A DNA stretch of 15,939 nucleotides from DASZHJ01 sp035263705. Its GTDB lineage: Bacteria > Pseudomonadota > Alphaproteobacteria > ATCC43930 > CGMCC-115725. The DNA lies in NCBI GenBank assembly GCA_035263705.1, contig DATFRA010000419.1, positions 1 through 15,939 of the forward strand, given 5' to 3'. Position 1 is the stretch's first letter, and every line of letters begins with the position of its first letter. Under the pieces are notes generated by a model. That model worked only from the letters and a program-made list of their open reading frames with translations. It was not told the DNA's origin and made no database searches. Positions 1 to 6,581 of this stretch are shown piece by piece. Both the position numbers and the translations under genes were made by a program.

Positions 1-177
1 TTTCACGACGAGATCGGGAACGGCAAGTTCAAGACCTCGCTGATCGGGCTGCCGGAGGAGGGCTATCTGTTCTCGAACAATGTGCGGCCGGTGCTTTCGG
101 CGCCGAGCTTCCAGTCGGCGAGCTTCAAGCTGCCGCCGGAGGGCGCGGCGATCTCGATCTCCGTGCAATATCCCTAG
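1..177 (+). CDS. DUF2141 family protein, C-terminal end (partial)
   Basis: The reading frame is open from base 1 to a TAG at 175-177, giving the last 58 residues of a protein that starts outside the window. It contains FHDEIGNGKFKTSLIGLPEE followed by GYLFSNN and a PSFQSASFKL stretch. This is the conserved pattern of the C-terminal half of DUF2141, small exported beta-sandwich proteins of unknown function. The ending ISISVQYP is a typical final beta strand. Its stop codon directly abuts the stop of the convergent citrate-synthase-like gene, with no intergenic base. No function can be inferred beyond a probable periplasmic location, and the signal peptide would lie upstream of the window. Confidence 0.8.
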   Translation, partial: FHDEIGNGKFKTSLIGLPEEGYLFSNNVRPVLSAPSFQSASFKLPPEGAAISISVQYP

Positions 178-1221
178 TCAGGCCGCTACGGCGGGTGCCG
201 GGCCGATGTAGCGCGAGGCCGGGCGGATGATCCGGCCGGTGCGCCGCTGCTCGAGCGCGTGGGCGATCCAGCCCGCGACCCGGCTCATCGCGAAGACCGA
301 GACCATCGCATCGCGCGGCAGGCCGAGCGCATCCAGCAGAAGCGCCGCATAAAACTCGACGTTGGTGTCGAGGGCGCGGCCGGGTCGGTGCCGGCGCAAC
401 AGCGCAAGAGCGCGTCGCTCCACGAGCTCGGCGAAGGCGAGCCGCGGGGTCGTCGGTGCGAGGCGCTGCAGTGCCGCCTTCAGAGCATCGGCGCGCGGAT
501 CGCGCACGCGGTAGACGCGATGGCCGAAGCCCATGAGGCGATCGCCGCGCGCCAGCGCCGCCTCGAGCCAAGCATCGATCCGCTCGGCCGAGCCGATATC
601 GTCGAGCATGTCGAGGACCGGTCCCGGCGCGCCGCCGTGGAGCGGTCCCCTCAGGGCCGCGAAGCCCGCGCCGACCGCAGCCGCGAGCGAGGCGCGCGTC
701 GATGCCACCACGCGCACCGTGAAGGTCGAGGCGTTGAGCCCATGGTCGATGACCACGGCGAGATAAGTGTCGAGCGCCGCCGCCTCCGCGGCGCTCGGCG
801 GCGCGCCCCGCTGCATCCGGAGGAAGTCCGCTGCGGTTCGCTGCTGAGGATCCGGTGCGACGGGCATCAGACCCTTTCGCGCGCGGAGCATCCCCGCGAG
901 CGAGACCGGGACCGTCGCCGCGATCTCCTCGGCGCCCGCACTGTCCGGAAGGGCCGCGAGGGCGAGCCGCATGGCCTCGGGCACCGTTCGCGCCGCCGCC
1001 GTCGGGAGCCATTGCCCCAGTCGCTCGAGCGCCCGCTCCCGCGCCGGGCCCAGCCGATCCGCTTCGGCGAAACCGTGCCAGAGCAGTATCGCCGCGCGTT
1101 CGAACCCCTGCGTGGCTAGGACCTGCAGCGGCAGTCCTCGAACGATGAGTTCGCCCCGCTCGCCGTCGACGTGGCTCAGCACCGTCTCCGCTGCAACAAC
1201 TCCCTCAAGACCGCTGGCCAT
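178..1221 (-). CDS. Citrate synthase family protein (short form)
   Basis: This encodes 347 residues with the citrate synthase fold. Such enzymes condense acetyl-CoA or another acyl-CoA with oxaloacetate or a related 2-oxoacid. Active-site signatures are in order: HGLNASTF (His160), LRGPLHGGA (His195), GFGHRVYRVRDPRA (His234), NVEFYAALLLDALG, and RIIRP (Arg333) near the C-terminus. The position of the catalytic Asp in classical enzymes is Glu289 here, a replacement I recall from actinobacterial citrate synthase 2 types. The protein is shorter than the roughly 430-residue type II enzyme. It lies divergent from a helix-turn-helix citrate synthase paralogue, 86 bp away. The ATG at 1221 has only a weak GGGA upstream. 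Substrate specificity (citrate, methylcitrate or other) cannot be told from the sequence. Confidence 0.85.
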   Translation of the reverse strand: MASGLEGVVAAETVLSHVDGERGELIVRGLPLQVLATQGFERAAILLWHGFAEADRLGPARERALERLGQWLPTAAARTVPEAMRLALAALPDSAGAEEIAATVPVSLAGMLRARKGLMPVAPDPQQRTAADFLRMQRGAPPSAAEAAALDTYLAVVIDHGLNASTFTVRVVASTRASLAAAVGAGFAALRGPLHGGAPGPVLDMLDDIGSAERIDAWLEAALARGDRLMGFGHRVYRVRDPRADALKAALQRLAPTTPRLAFAELVERRALALLRRHRPGRALDTNVEFYAALLLDALGLPRDAMVSVFAMSRVAGWIAHALEQRRTGRIIRPASRYIGPAPAVAA

Positions 1222-1280
1222 GGTCCCATAATCGTCAAGGAAAACGTGTGCAATTCAGCGTAGACGAGCGTACATTGGCA

Positions 1281-1302
1281 ATATTGATTAGAAAATCAAT
1301 AT
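1281..1302. promoter_or_regulatory. Perfect inverted repeat between divergent citrate synthase genes, candidate operator
   Basis: ATATTGATT (1281-1289) and AATCAATAT (1294-1302) are exact reverse complements separated by AGAA. The element is strikingly AT-rich in GC-rich surroundings. It sits in the 86-bp gap shared by two divergent citrate-synthase-family genes and ends five bases before the ATG at 1308. A TTGGCA at 1275-1280 could be a -35 box on the plus strand. The symmetry and placement suggest a binding site for a dimeric regulator. The adjacent protein with a helix-turn-helix domain is the obvious candidate, but that is inference. Confidence 0.55.
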
Positions 1303-1307
1303 AAGGG

Positions 1308-2549
1308 ATGGGCACCGTGCTATTGGAACCAGAGCCGTTTCTGACGGCGGCGCAGGCGGCGACGCGACTTCGGGTCAGTCTAGCGACCCTCTACGCCTAT
1401 GTGAGCCGCGGCATGATCCGGTCGGAGCCGGGTTTGGGGCGGGAGCGGCGCTATCCCGCCGAGGACGTCGAGCGGTTGGTCCGTCGTCGTGAAGGCGATA
1501 CCGCCGGCGCGGCCCTCGACTGGGGCGAACCCGTGCTGGCGTCCGCCATTACAGCCATCGGTCCCGAAGGACCTTGCTATCGCGGGCGTGACGCCCTGAG
1601 ACTCGCGCGCGAGGCCTCGGTGCGCGAGGTCGCGGGCTTGCTCTGGCAATCGGGGGACGCCGCCGTCTTCGCAGCCGACAATCTCCCGGTCGTCGGAGCC
1701 GCCTGGCAGTCAGCGGAGACCGCTGCGCGCGGATTGCCGGCGCTTGAGCGGTGTCTCGCCTTGCTGCCACATGCCGCCGCGCGCGATGCGCGCGCCTTCG
1801 ATGTCTCGCCCGTCGCGGTCGCGCTGACGGGCGCGCGCATCCTCCGGCTGATCGCAGCGATCGTCGCGGCGCGCGCGCCCTCTTCGCGCCCCGTCGATGC
1901 CACGCTCGCGGACGCCTGGCAGGCCGGTGCGCAGGGACGGCAGCTGATCCGCGCGGCGCTCATCCTCTGCGCCGACCACGAGCTCAACGTCTCCGCCTTC
2001 ACGGTGCGATGCGTCGCGTCGGCGGGAGCAAGCCCCTTGCTCGCGGTGCTGGCGGGGCTCGCGGCGCTCCGCGGCCATCGCCACGGCGGCATGACGGAGC
2101 GGGCAGCCGCCTTCCTGGACAGTGTGCTCGTGAGCCCCGATATCGAGCGCGAGGTCGCGGAGCGCCTGCGGCGCGGCGAGGTCCCGCCGGGCTTCGGCCA
2201 TCCGCTCTATCCCCACGGCGATCCGAGGGCCCGCCTGCTCCTGAATTTGCTGGATGAGACCGGGAGCACCGCCGCGGCGGCGGCGCGACCCATTGCCGCG
2301 GCGCTGGCGGCCGCGACGGGGCGGTTGCCGAACATCGATTGGGCGTTGGGGGTGCTGGCGCGCCACCTCGGACTCAAGCCGGGCGCCGCGCTCGGGCTTT
2401 TTGCGCTCGGCCGAACCATCGGCTGGCTCGCGCATGCCCAGGAGCAATACGCGAGCGGACGGCTGATCCGCCCGCGCGCCCGCTACGTCGGGCCGCCACG
2501 CCTCCAAGACCCCAAATCGGCTGGGGTTGAACCGCCCGCCGCTGCGTGA
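1308..2549 (+). CDS. Citrate synthase family protein with N-terminal helix-turn-helix domain
   Basis: This encodes 413 residues in two parts. Residues about 11-61 form a MerR/excisionase-like helix-turn-helix (FLTAAQAATRLRVSLATLYA, then ERRYPAEDVERLVRRR). Residues about 70-397 form a citrate synthase domain. Catalytic signatures are retained: HELNVSAFTVR (His224), GHRHGGM (His259), GFGHPLYPHGDPRA (His298), NIDWALGVL (Asp344) and RLIRP (Arg388). Unlike the neighbour at 178-1221, the catalytic Asp is kept, but the aromatic after it is Trp. Proteins with this fusion are known in proteobacteria, mostly annotated simply as citrate synthases. A DNA-binding or sensing role is inference. Start: the ATG at 1308 has AAGGG immediately against it, whereas GTG at 1317 lies 9 bases after that Shine-Dalgarno-like run and may be the true start. 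Confidence 0.85.
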   Translation: MGTVLLEPEPFLTAAQAATRLRVSLATLYAYVSRGMIRSEPGLGRERRYPAEDVERLVRRREGDTAGAALDWGEPVLASAITAIGPEGPCYRGRDALRLAREASVREVAGLLWQSGDAAVFAADNLPVVGAAWQSAETAARGLPALERCLALLPHAAARDARAFDVSPVAVALTGARILRLIAAIVAARAPSSRPVDATLADAWQAGAQGRQLIRAALILCADHELNVSAFTVRCVASAGASPLLAVLAGLAALRGHRHGGMTERAAAFLDSVLVSPDIEREVAERLRRGEVPPGFGHPLYPHGDPRARLLLNLLDETGSTAAAAARPIAAALAAATGRLPNIDWALGVLARHLGLKPGAALGLFALGRTIGWLAHAQEQYASGRLIRPRARYVGPPRLQDPKSAGVEPPAAA

Positions 2550-2574
2550 TACGCCAAGCGCCACTCCTTCAGCC

Positions 2575-2602
2575 GGAGCCGCGGCTCCCCAATTACTTTT
2601 CT
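2575..2602 (+). terminator. Weak stem-loop after the helix-turn-helix citrate synthase gene
   Basis: GGAGC (2575-2579), a CGCG loop and GCTCC (2584-2588) form a short GC-rich hairpin. It is followed by a moderately T-rich stretch (ACTTTTCT, 2595-2602). It lies 25 bases after the stop at 2549 and just before fdxA. The stem is only five pairs and the T-tract is interrupted, so it could be an inefficient terminator or chance. Confidence 0.3.
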
Positions 2603-2616
2603 CCGAGTGATCGAGC

Positions 2617-2961
2617 ATGACCTACGTCGTCAACGACGCCTGCATCAAATGCAAGTACATGGACTGTGTCGAAGTGTGCCCCGTGGATTGCTTTTACGAG
2701 GGCGAGAACATGCTGGTGATCAATCCTGACGAATGCATCGACTGCGGCGTCTGCGAGCCGGAGTGCCCGGTCGAGGCGATCGTGCCGGACAGCGAGCAAT
2801 CCGCGGAGCGTTGGGTCGAGTTCAACCGCCAATATGCTACATCCTGGCCGAATATCACCCGGAAAGGCGAGCCTCCGGCGGATGCCGACCAGTACAAGGA
2901 CGTCGAGGGCAAGCTCGAGAAGTACTTCAGCCCGAATCCGGCACAGCGCAAAAAAGAATAG
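2617..2961 (+). CDS. fdxA: 7Fe-8S ferredoxin FdxA
   Basis: This encodes a 114-residue ferredoxin carrying one [3Fe-4S] and one [4Fe-4S] cluster, a soluble low-potential electron carrier. Cysteines are at 9, 12, 17, 21, 25, 40, 43, 46 and 50. By analogy with Azotobacter ferredoxin I, C9, C17 and C50 would bind the 3Fe cluster and C21, C40, C43 and C46 the 4Fe cluster, with C12 and C25 free. The second motif CIDCGVCEPECP is complete. The long C-terminal tail (YATSWPNITRKGE to the end) matches the proteobacterial FdxA type. It precedes carD by 265 bases, an arrangement common in alphaproteobacteria. The Shine-Dalgarno sequence is weak. Its electron donors and acceptors are unknown; a link to the benzoate genes of this window is not supported by position. 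Confidence 0.95.
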   Translation: MTYVVNDACIKCKYMDCVEVCPVDCFYEGENMLVINPDECIDCGVCEPECPVEAIVPDSEQSAERWVEFNRQYATSWPNITRKGEPPADADQYKDVEGKLEKYFSPNPAQRKKE

Positions 2962-3226
2962 ATTTTAAAGTTACTTACCGTGCCGATTCGCGGCCAGTAC
3001 CAGCCGCTTTGCGCACTCGGCATGGCTTCCGGACTCGCCTTTAACGGCCGTTTCGTGCTATAAGATTGCAATGGACGCGATGCGCGTCCTCCCCGGCGGA
3101 CCCGCTCAGCAAATCGTGCAGGCGGCTGCCCAGCGACTAGTGGTTGTAGTCGTCACGTCTCGTGTGGTGCGCGGGATGGGGAGGGTGTCGCGTCCCATAG
3201 GGTCGACGGCAGATTGAGAGATAACG

Positions 3227-3724
3227 ATGTCTGAAAAGCTTGGTTTTGGCACCGGTGATTTCGTCGTCTATCCGACCCATGGGGTCGGCAAGATCAACGC
3301 GGTCGAGATACAGGAGATCGCCGGCCACACGCTGAACGTCTTCGTCATCCATTTCGAGAAGGACCGGATGACCCTGCGCGTGCCGGTCGGCAAGGCGAAG
3401 GGCTCCGGCCTGCGCCGCCTTTCGACGCGCAAGGAGATGGACGCGGCGCTCGCCAAGCTGAAGGGCCGCTCGAAGGCGCGCCGCACCATGTGGAGCCGCC
3501 GCGCCCAGGAATACGAGGCGAAGATCAACTCGGGCGACCCCGCCTCGATCGCCGAGGTCGTGCGCGACCTCTACCGGAATGTCGGTCAGCCCGAGCAATC
3601 CTACAGCGAGCGGCAGATCTACCAAGCCGCTCTCGATCGCCTGGTGCGCGAGTTCGCGGCCGTCGAGAAGATCGACGAGACCACGGCCGTCCAGCGCGTG
3701 GAGCAGATGCTTAACGCCGCCTGA
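3227..3724 (+). CDS. CarD/CdnL family transcriptional regulator
   Basis: This encodes 165 residues of the CarD/CdnL family, proteins that bind the RNA polymerase beta subunit and stabilise the open promoter complex. Residues about 7-65 form the Tudor-like RNA-polymerase-interacting domain (FGTGDFVVYPTHGVGKI onward). The rest is the basic helical DNA-contacting domain (KGRSKARRTMWSRRAQEYE and following helices). Length is typical of the family. GAGAG at 3216-3220 sits six bases before the ATG. The 265-base gap upstream of this gene holds no recognisable gene. It contains a TATAAG at 3059-3064 that could be a -10 box, but no well-spaced -35 accompanies it. Expected to be a housekeeping or essential regulator affecting rRNA and other strong promoters. 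A strong hairpin follows the stop codon. Confidence 0.92.
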   Translation: MSEKLGFGTGDFVVYPTHGVGKINAVEIQEIAGHTLNVFVIHFEKDRMTLRVPVGKAKGSGLRRLSTRKEMDAALAKLKGRSKARRTMWSRRAQEYEAKINSGDPASIAEVVRDLYRNVGQPEQSYSERQIYQAALDRLVREFAAVEKIDETTAVQRVEQMLNAA

Positions 3725-3731
3725 GAGAGTA

Positions 3732-3772
3732 CGATGACGCCGGCCCCGTCGGAGGACGGGGTGGTGTCATCG
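3732..3772 (+). terminator. Long stem-loop after carD, probable transcript 3' end
   Basis: CGATGAC (3732-3738) pairs with GTCATCG (3766-3772), and CCCCGTC (3744-3750) with GACGGGG (3755-3761) around a GGAG loop. Between the two blocks G-C and G-U pairs continue with one bulged base, giving a stem of about 18 pairs. It begins seven bases after the carD stop. No T-tract follows, so it may stabilise the 3' end or act as a non-canonical terminator. It may also affect translation of the next gene, which starts only about 12 bases after it. Confidence 0.55.
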
Positions 3773-3783
3773 AGCGGATCTCC

Positions 3784-4599
3784 GTGCCGGTGTCAGGAAC
3801 CTGCGAGTCTCCGGTCTATGCGGTATTGAGACGGTCCCGTCGCATTTGGGCCGTGGCATCGATTCATGGTGAAGCTGCGCGGCTCGCCGCGCTGCACGAC
3901 CGTCTTGCCGAGCGCCTGCAATTTGGCGACCGCGTGGTCTATCTCGGCAATGTTCTGGGCCAAGGCAAACGGGTCCTCGAGGCCATCGACGAGGTGCTGC
4001 GCTTTCGTGCCGAGGTGATGGCGCGCCCGCTCGGCTTCGCCGGCGACGTCGCGATCCTCCGCGGCGCGCAGGAAGAGATGTGGCAAAAGCTGCTCGAATT
4101 GCAGTTCGCGCCCAATCCGCGTGAGGTGCTCGCGTTCATGCGCGGCCACGGTCTCGATGCCACAATTGCCGCCTATGGCAGCGATCCCAAGCATGGCGAA
4201 GCCGCCTGCCGCGAAGGTGCGCTCGCGATCACGCGCTGGACGACTGGACTGCGTCAGCACTTGAACCGGAAGCCCGGGCACGCGCAGTTCATGGCGGCGC
4301 TGCGCCGCGCGGCGTTCACCGATCAAGGCACCTTGCTCTTCGTTAACGCCGGCCTCGACGCGACGAAGCCCCTCGATCTGCAAGGCGATGCGTTCTGGTG
4401 GGGTAGCGGCGCCTCTATCGAGCTGCCCGAGCCTTACGGATCATACAGGCGCGTGATACGCGGATTCGATCGCCGCCACAGCGGTCTGGTTGAGAGTCCC
4501 TACGCGGTCTCGATCGACGGCGGATGCGGCTTCGGCGGTCCGCTGCTCGCCGCGTGCTTCCGTCACGACGGCGTGATCGTCGACCGTATCGACGCGTAG
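3784..4599 (+). CDS. Calcineurin-like phosphoesterase homologue lacking metal ligands (likely pseudoenzyme)
   Basis: The 271-residue protein follows the plan of PPP/ApaH-type serine/threonine phosphatases, but the metal and catalytic motifs are altered. The usual GDIHG is ASIHG (Asp to Ser26). GDxVDRG is GNVLGQG (residues 55-61, both Asp lost). RGNHE is RGAQE (93-97, Asn to Ala and His to Gln). The later FVHAG is FVNAG (186-190). His28 of the first motif remains. The intact frame and ordered motif positions argue against a recently dead gene, and I recall similar degenerate proteins in other alphaproteobacteria. It probably binds rather than hydrolyses something; the ligand is unknown. Start is uncertain: GTG 3784, GTG 3790 or TTG 3826 are in frame, none with a strong ribosome binding site. 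Confidence 0.7.
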   Translation: MPVSGTCESPVYAVLRRSRRIWAVASIHGEAARLAALHDRLAERLQFGDRVVYLGNVLGQGKRVLEAIDEVLRFRAEVMARPLGFAGDVAILRGAQEEMWQKLLELQFAPNPREVLAFMRGHGLDATIAAYGSDPKHGEAACREGALAITRWTTGLRQHLNRKPGHAQFMAALRRAAFTDQGTLLFVNAGLDATKPLDLQGDAFWWGSGASIELPEPYGSYRRVIRGFDRRHSGLVESPYAVSIDGGCGFGGPLLAACFRHDGVIVDRIDA

Positions 4600-4736
4600 T
4601 CGAACGGTCACCGCACGGTGTGATTTCTGTGACCTGGTCTATCACGCGCGTCATTCTCCCTAATAGGTGCTGACGCCGGCAGAGAGCGCGCGTTACGATT
4701 GCGCCATTGCGATGCAGGCTCTTGAGGAGCGCTGCC
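4600..4736 (+). promoter_or_regulatory. Upstream region of rpoH with a short inverted repeat
   Basis: This 137-base gap carries no gene. GTGAT (4620-4624) and ATCAC (4641-4645) form a 5-bp inverted repeat with a 16-base spacer, which is weak evidence for a regulator site. No convincing sigma-70, RpoE or RpoH promoter could be fixed by eye. GAGGAG (4724-4729) seven bases before the ATG is a strong ribosome binding site and decides the rpoH start. Confidence 0.3.
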
Positions 4737-5624
4737 ATGGCTCACATCGACGATCCGCAGACGCAGAAGGCGAACCTGACCTTCATCAAGGCCTCGATGA
4801 AGGAGCCGCTGCTGACGCGCGACCACGAGTTCGACCTCGCGCAGCGTTGGCGCGGCGCGGGCGACACTACGGCGCTGCACGAGCTCGTGCGCGCGTATAC
4901 GCGCCTCGTGGTCTCGATCGCAGCGCGCTTCCGTCACTACGGTCTGCCGGTCGGCGATCTCGTCCAGGAGGGCAATGTCGGCTTGATGCAGGCGGCGGCC
5001 CGTTTCGAGCCCGACCGCGGCGTGCGCTTCTCGACCTACGCCGCCTGGTGGATCCGCTCGGCGATGCAGGATTACGTGCTGCGCAATTGGTCGATCGTGC
5101 GCACCGGCACCACGGCTGCGCAGAAATCGCTGTTCTTCAATTTGCGCCGGCTGCGCGCGCGCATCGAGGAAAGCTCGGGCGCACCGCTCACCGATGCCGG
5201 GCGCCGCAAGATCGCGAACGAGCTGCATGTCGACCTCGCAGAAGTCGAGCTCATGGACATGCGCCTCGGCGCCGCCGACCAGTCCTTGAACGCCCCCGTG
5301 GGCGACAGCAGCGAGGATGACTGGCAGGACTTCCTGCCCGACCGCCGGCCCAATCCCGAGGAAGTCGTGACGTCCACGCGCGACGGCGAAATCCGCTCGC
5401 GCTGGCTCGCCGAGGCCATGGGCGAGCTCAGCTCACGGGAGCGCGCGATCATCCGGCAGCGCCGCCTCAGAGAGGAGGGCGCCACGCTCGAGGAGCTGGG
5501 CCGCGAGCTCGGCGTCTCAAAGGAGCGTGTGCGCCAGCTCGAGCACCGCGCGCTGGTCAAGCTGCGCCAGTCGATCCGCCGGCGCACCGAGAGCCCCGCC
5601 GATCTCTTCGGCGATAGCGGTTGA
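4737..5624 (+). CDS. rpoH: RNA polymerase sigma-32 factor RpoH (RpoH2 type)
   Basis: This encodes a 295-residue alternative sigma factor directing heat-shock or oxidative-stress transcription. Region 2 contains GDLVQEGNVGLMQAAARFEP, followed by FSTYAAWWIRSAMQDYVLRN (region 2.4). The RpoH box, diagnostic for sigma-32, reads QKSLFFNLR (residues 129-137). The C-terminal region 4.2 helix-turn-helix is TLEELGRELGVSKERVRQLE. The N-terminus (NLTFIKASMKEPLLTRDHEF) and RTGTTAAQKSLFF resemble alphaproteobacterial RpoH2, which acts with RpoE against singlet oxygen and other stress. This sub-assignment is by resemblance only. The ATG at 4737 is chosen over an in-frame ATG at 4707 because GAGGAG lies at the right distance. 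A rho-independent terminator follows, so it is probably monocistronic. Confidence 0.93.
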   Translation: MAHIDDPQTQKANLTFIKASMKEPLLTRDHEFDLAQRWRGAGDTTALHELVRAYTRLVVSIAARFRHYGLPVGDLVQEGNVGLMQAAARFEPDRGVRFSTYAAWWIRSAMQDYVLRNWSIVRTGTTAAQKSLFFNLRRLRARIEESSGAPLTDAGRRKIANELHVDLAEVELMDMRLGAADQSLNAPVGDSSEDDWQDFLPDRRPNPEEVVTSTRDGEIRSRWLAEAMGELSSRERAIIRQRRLREEGATLEELGRELGVSKERVRQLEHRALVKLRQSIRRRTESPADLFGDSG

Positions 5625-5661
5625 CGCATCGCATTTAACCGCGCCGAGTGACGCCGTAACG

Positions 5662-5705
5662 CCTCACTCTCCTGTCGCGACGGGAGGCTGAGGAGATTTC
5701 TTTTT
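5662..5705 (+). terminator. Rho-independent terminator of rpoH
   Basis: CCTCA (5662-5666) pairs with TGAGG (5689-5693). After one mismatch, the stem continues with CTCC (5669-5672) against GGAG (5683-5686) and closes around the GTCGCGAC core. TTTCTTTTT (5697-5705) follows almost at once. The stem-loop plus T-tract 38 bases after the rpoH stop is the clearest intrinsic terminator in the window. Confidence 0.75.
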
Positions 5706-5738
5706 CCGCGCGAGGGTAGACGCGATAGAAGCTGCGGC

Positions 5739-6527
5739 ATGATCCGCCGCGCGCTCGCCTGTCTCTTGTTCGTCATCGCGGCCTCGCTGGCGCGATCGGC
5801 CGAGCCAGGCCTTCCCGCCGGCCTGGAGCCGGGAGGCAGCGCCGTCGTTGAGGCCGTGATCGACGGCGACAGCCTGACCCTCGCCGATGGCCGTACCGTG
5901 CGCATGGTCGGCATCCAGGCACCGAAGCTGCCGAAGAGTCGTCCAAACTTCGCTGAGTGGCCGTTTGCGCGCGAGGCGGAGGCGGCGCTCGCGGATCTCG
6001 TCCAGAGCCGGACGGTATCGCTGCACTTTGGCGGCAGTCGGCAGGATCGGTATGGGCGAGTCCTCGCGCAGCTCGTGCGGGATGACGGGCTCTGGGTGCA
6101 GGGCGAATTGCTTCGGCGCGGTATGGCGCGCGTCTACACCTTTCCCGACAACCGCGCGGTGGCAGCGGAGATGCTGACGCTCGAGCGCGAGGCGCGAACC
6201 GAGCGGCGCGGACTCTGGGCGGCTCCGTTCTTCGCCATCCGAAAACCGGAGGAGGCAAGCCGCTATATCGGCGATCTCCAGCTCGTCGAGGGCAGAATCG
6301 TCGATGGCGCGCGCACAGAGAACGCAGTGTTCCTGAACTTCGGCGCCGACTGGCACACTGCCTTCACGCTCCGCCTCAACAGCGAGGCGCTGCGCCTCTT
6401 CCACTCGGACAAGGTCGATCCGCTGGCGCTGATCGGCGCGGTGGTGCGTGTGCGCGGCTACGTCCGGCGCGACCGCGCGCGCGCCATCATGGACATCACG
6501 CATCCCGAAGAGATCGAGCGGCTCTGA
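5739..6527 (+). CDS. Exported thermonuclease-like (SNase domain) protein
   Basis: This encodes 262 residues. Residues 1-21 look like a signal peptide (MIRRALACLLFVIAASLARS then AEP), so a periplasmic or secreted protein is likely. An SNase-like domain follows: VIDGDSLTL (Asp42, Asp44), RMVGIQAPK (Arg55), QDRYGRVLAQL, ARVY and RGLW. In staphylococcal nuclease the motif is VDTPE. Here Asp40 and Glu43 equivalents are replaced by Gln60 and Lys63, so calcium binding and catalysis are probably altered or absent. The C-terminal region (about 175-262) continues as a beta-rich segment ending in DITHPEEIERL, probably an OB-like domain. It starts after the rpoH terminator with a weak ribosome binding site. 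I recall the IQAPK variant in other alphaproteobacteria; its function is unknown. Confidence 0.82.
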   Translation: MIRRALACLLFVIAASLARSAEPGLPAGLEPGGSAVVEAVIDGDSLTLADGRTVRMVGIQAPKLPKSRPNFAEWPFAREAEAALADLVQSRTVSLHFGGSRQDRYGRVLAQLVRDDGLWVQGELLRRGMARVYTFPDNRAVAAEMLTLEREARTERRGLWAAPFFAIRKPEEASRYIGDLQLVEGRIVDGARTENAVFLNFGADWHTAFTLRLNSEALRLFHSDKVDPLALIGAVVRVRGYVRRDRARAIMDITHPEEIERL

Positions 6528-6540
6528 GCGGAGAGCACGC

Positions 6541-6546
6541 TATAAT
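6541..6546 (+). promoter_or_regulatory. Candidate -10 box upstream of the binding-protein gene
   Basis: A perfect TATAAT lies 13 bases after the thermonuclease-like gene's stop and 35 bases before the next start codon. No recognisable -35 hexamer occurs at 16-18 bases upstream. The support is therefore the exact hexamer in GC-rich DNA and its position only. Confidence 0.35.
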
Positions 6547-6581
6547 TCGTGGAGGCGTAAGCGAAGCGATTGGGGGAACCA

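Noticed and set aside
259..1119. Plus-strand open frame of 286 residues opposite the short citrate synthase.
   Set aside because: Arg/Glu-rich sequence without domains; the minus strand here carries clear citrate synthase active-site motifs.
2617..2961. FdxA as the specific electron donor to BoxB.
   Set aside because: It lies about 5 kb from the box unit in a conserved housekeeping context next to carD, and carries no BoxR-type operator.
3001..3064. Candidate promoter with TATAAG at 3059-3064 in the fdxA-carD gap.
   Set aside because: No -35 hexamer at acceptable spacing could be found, so it is mentioned under carD only.
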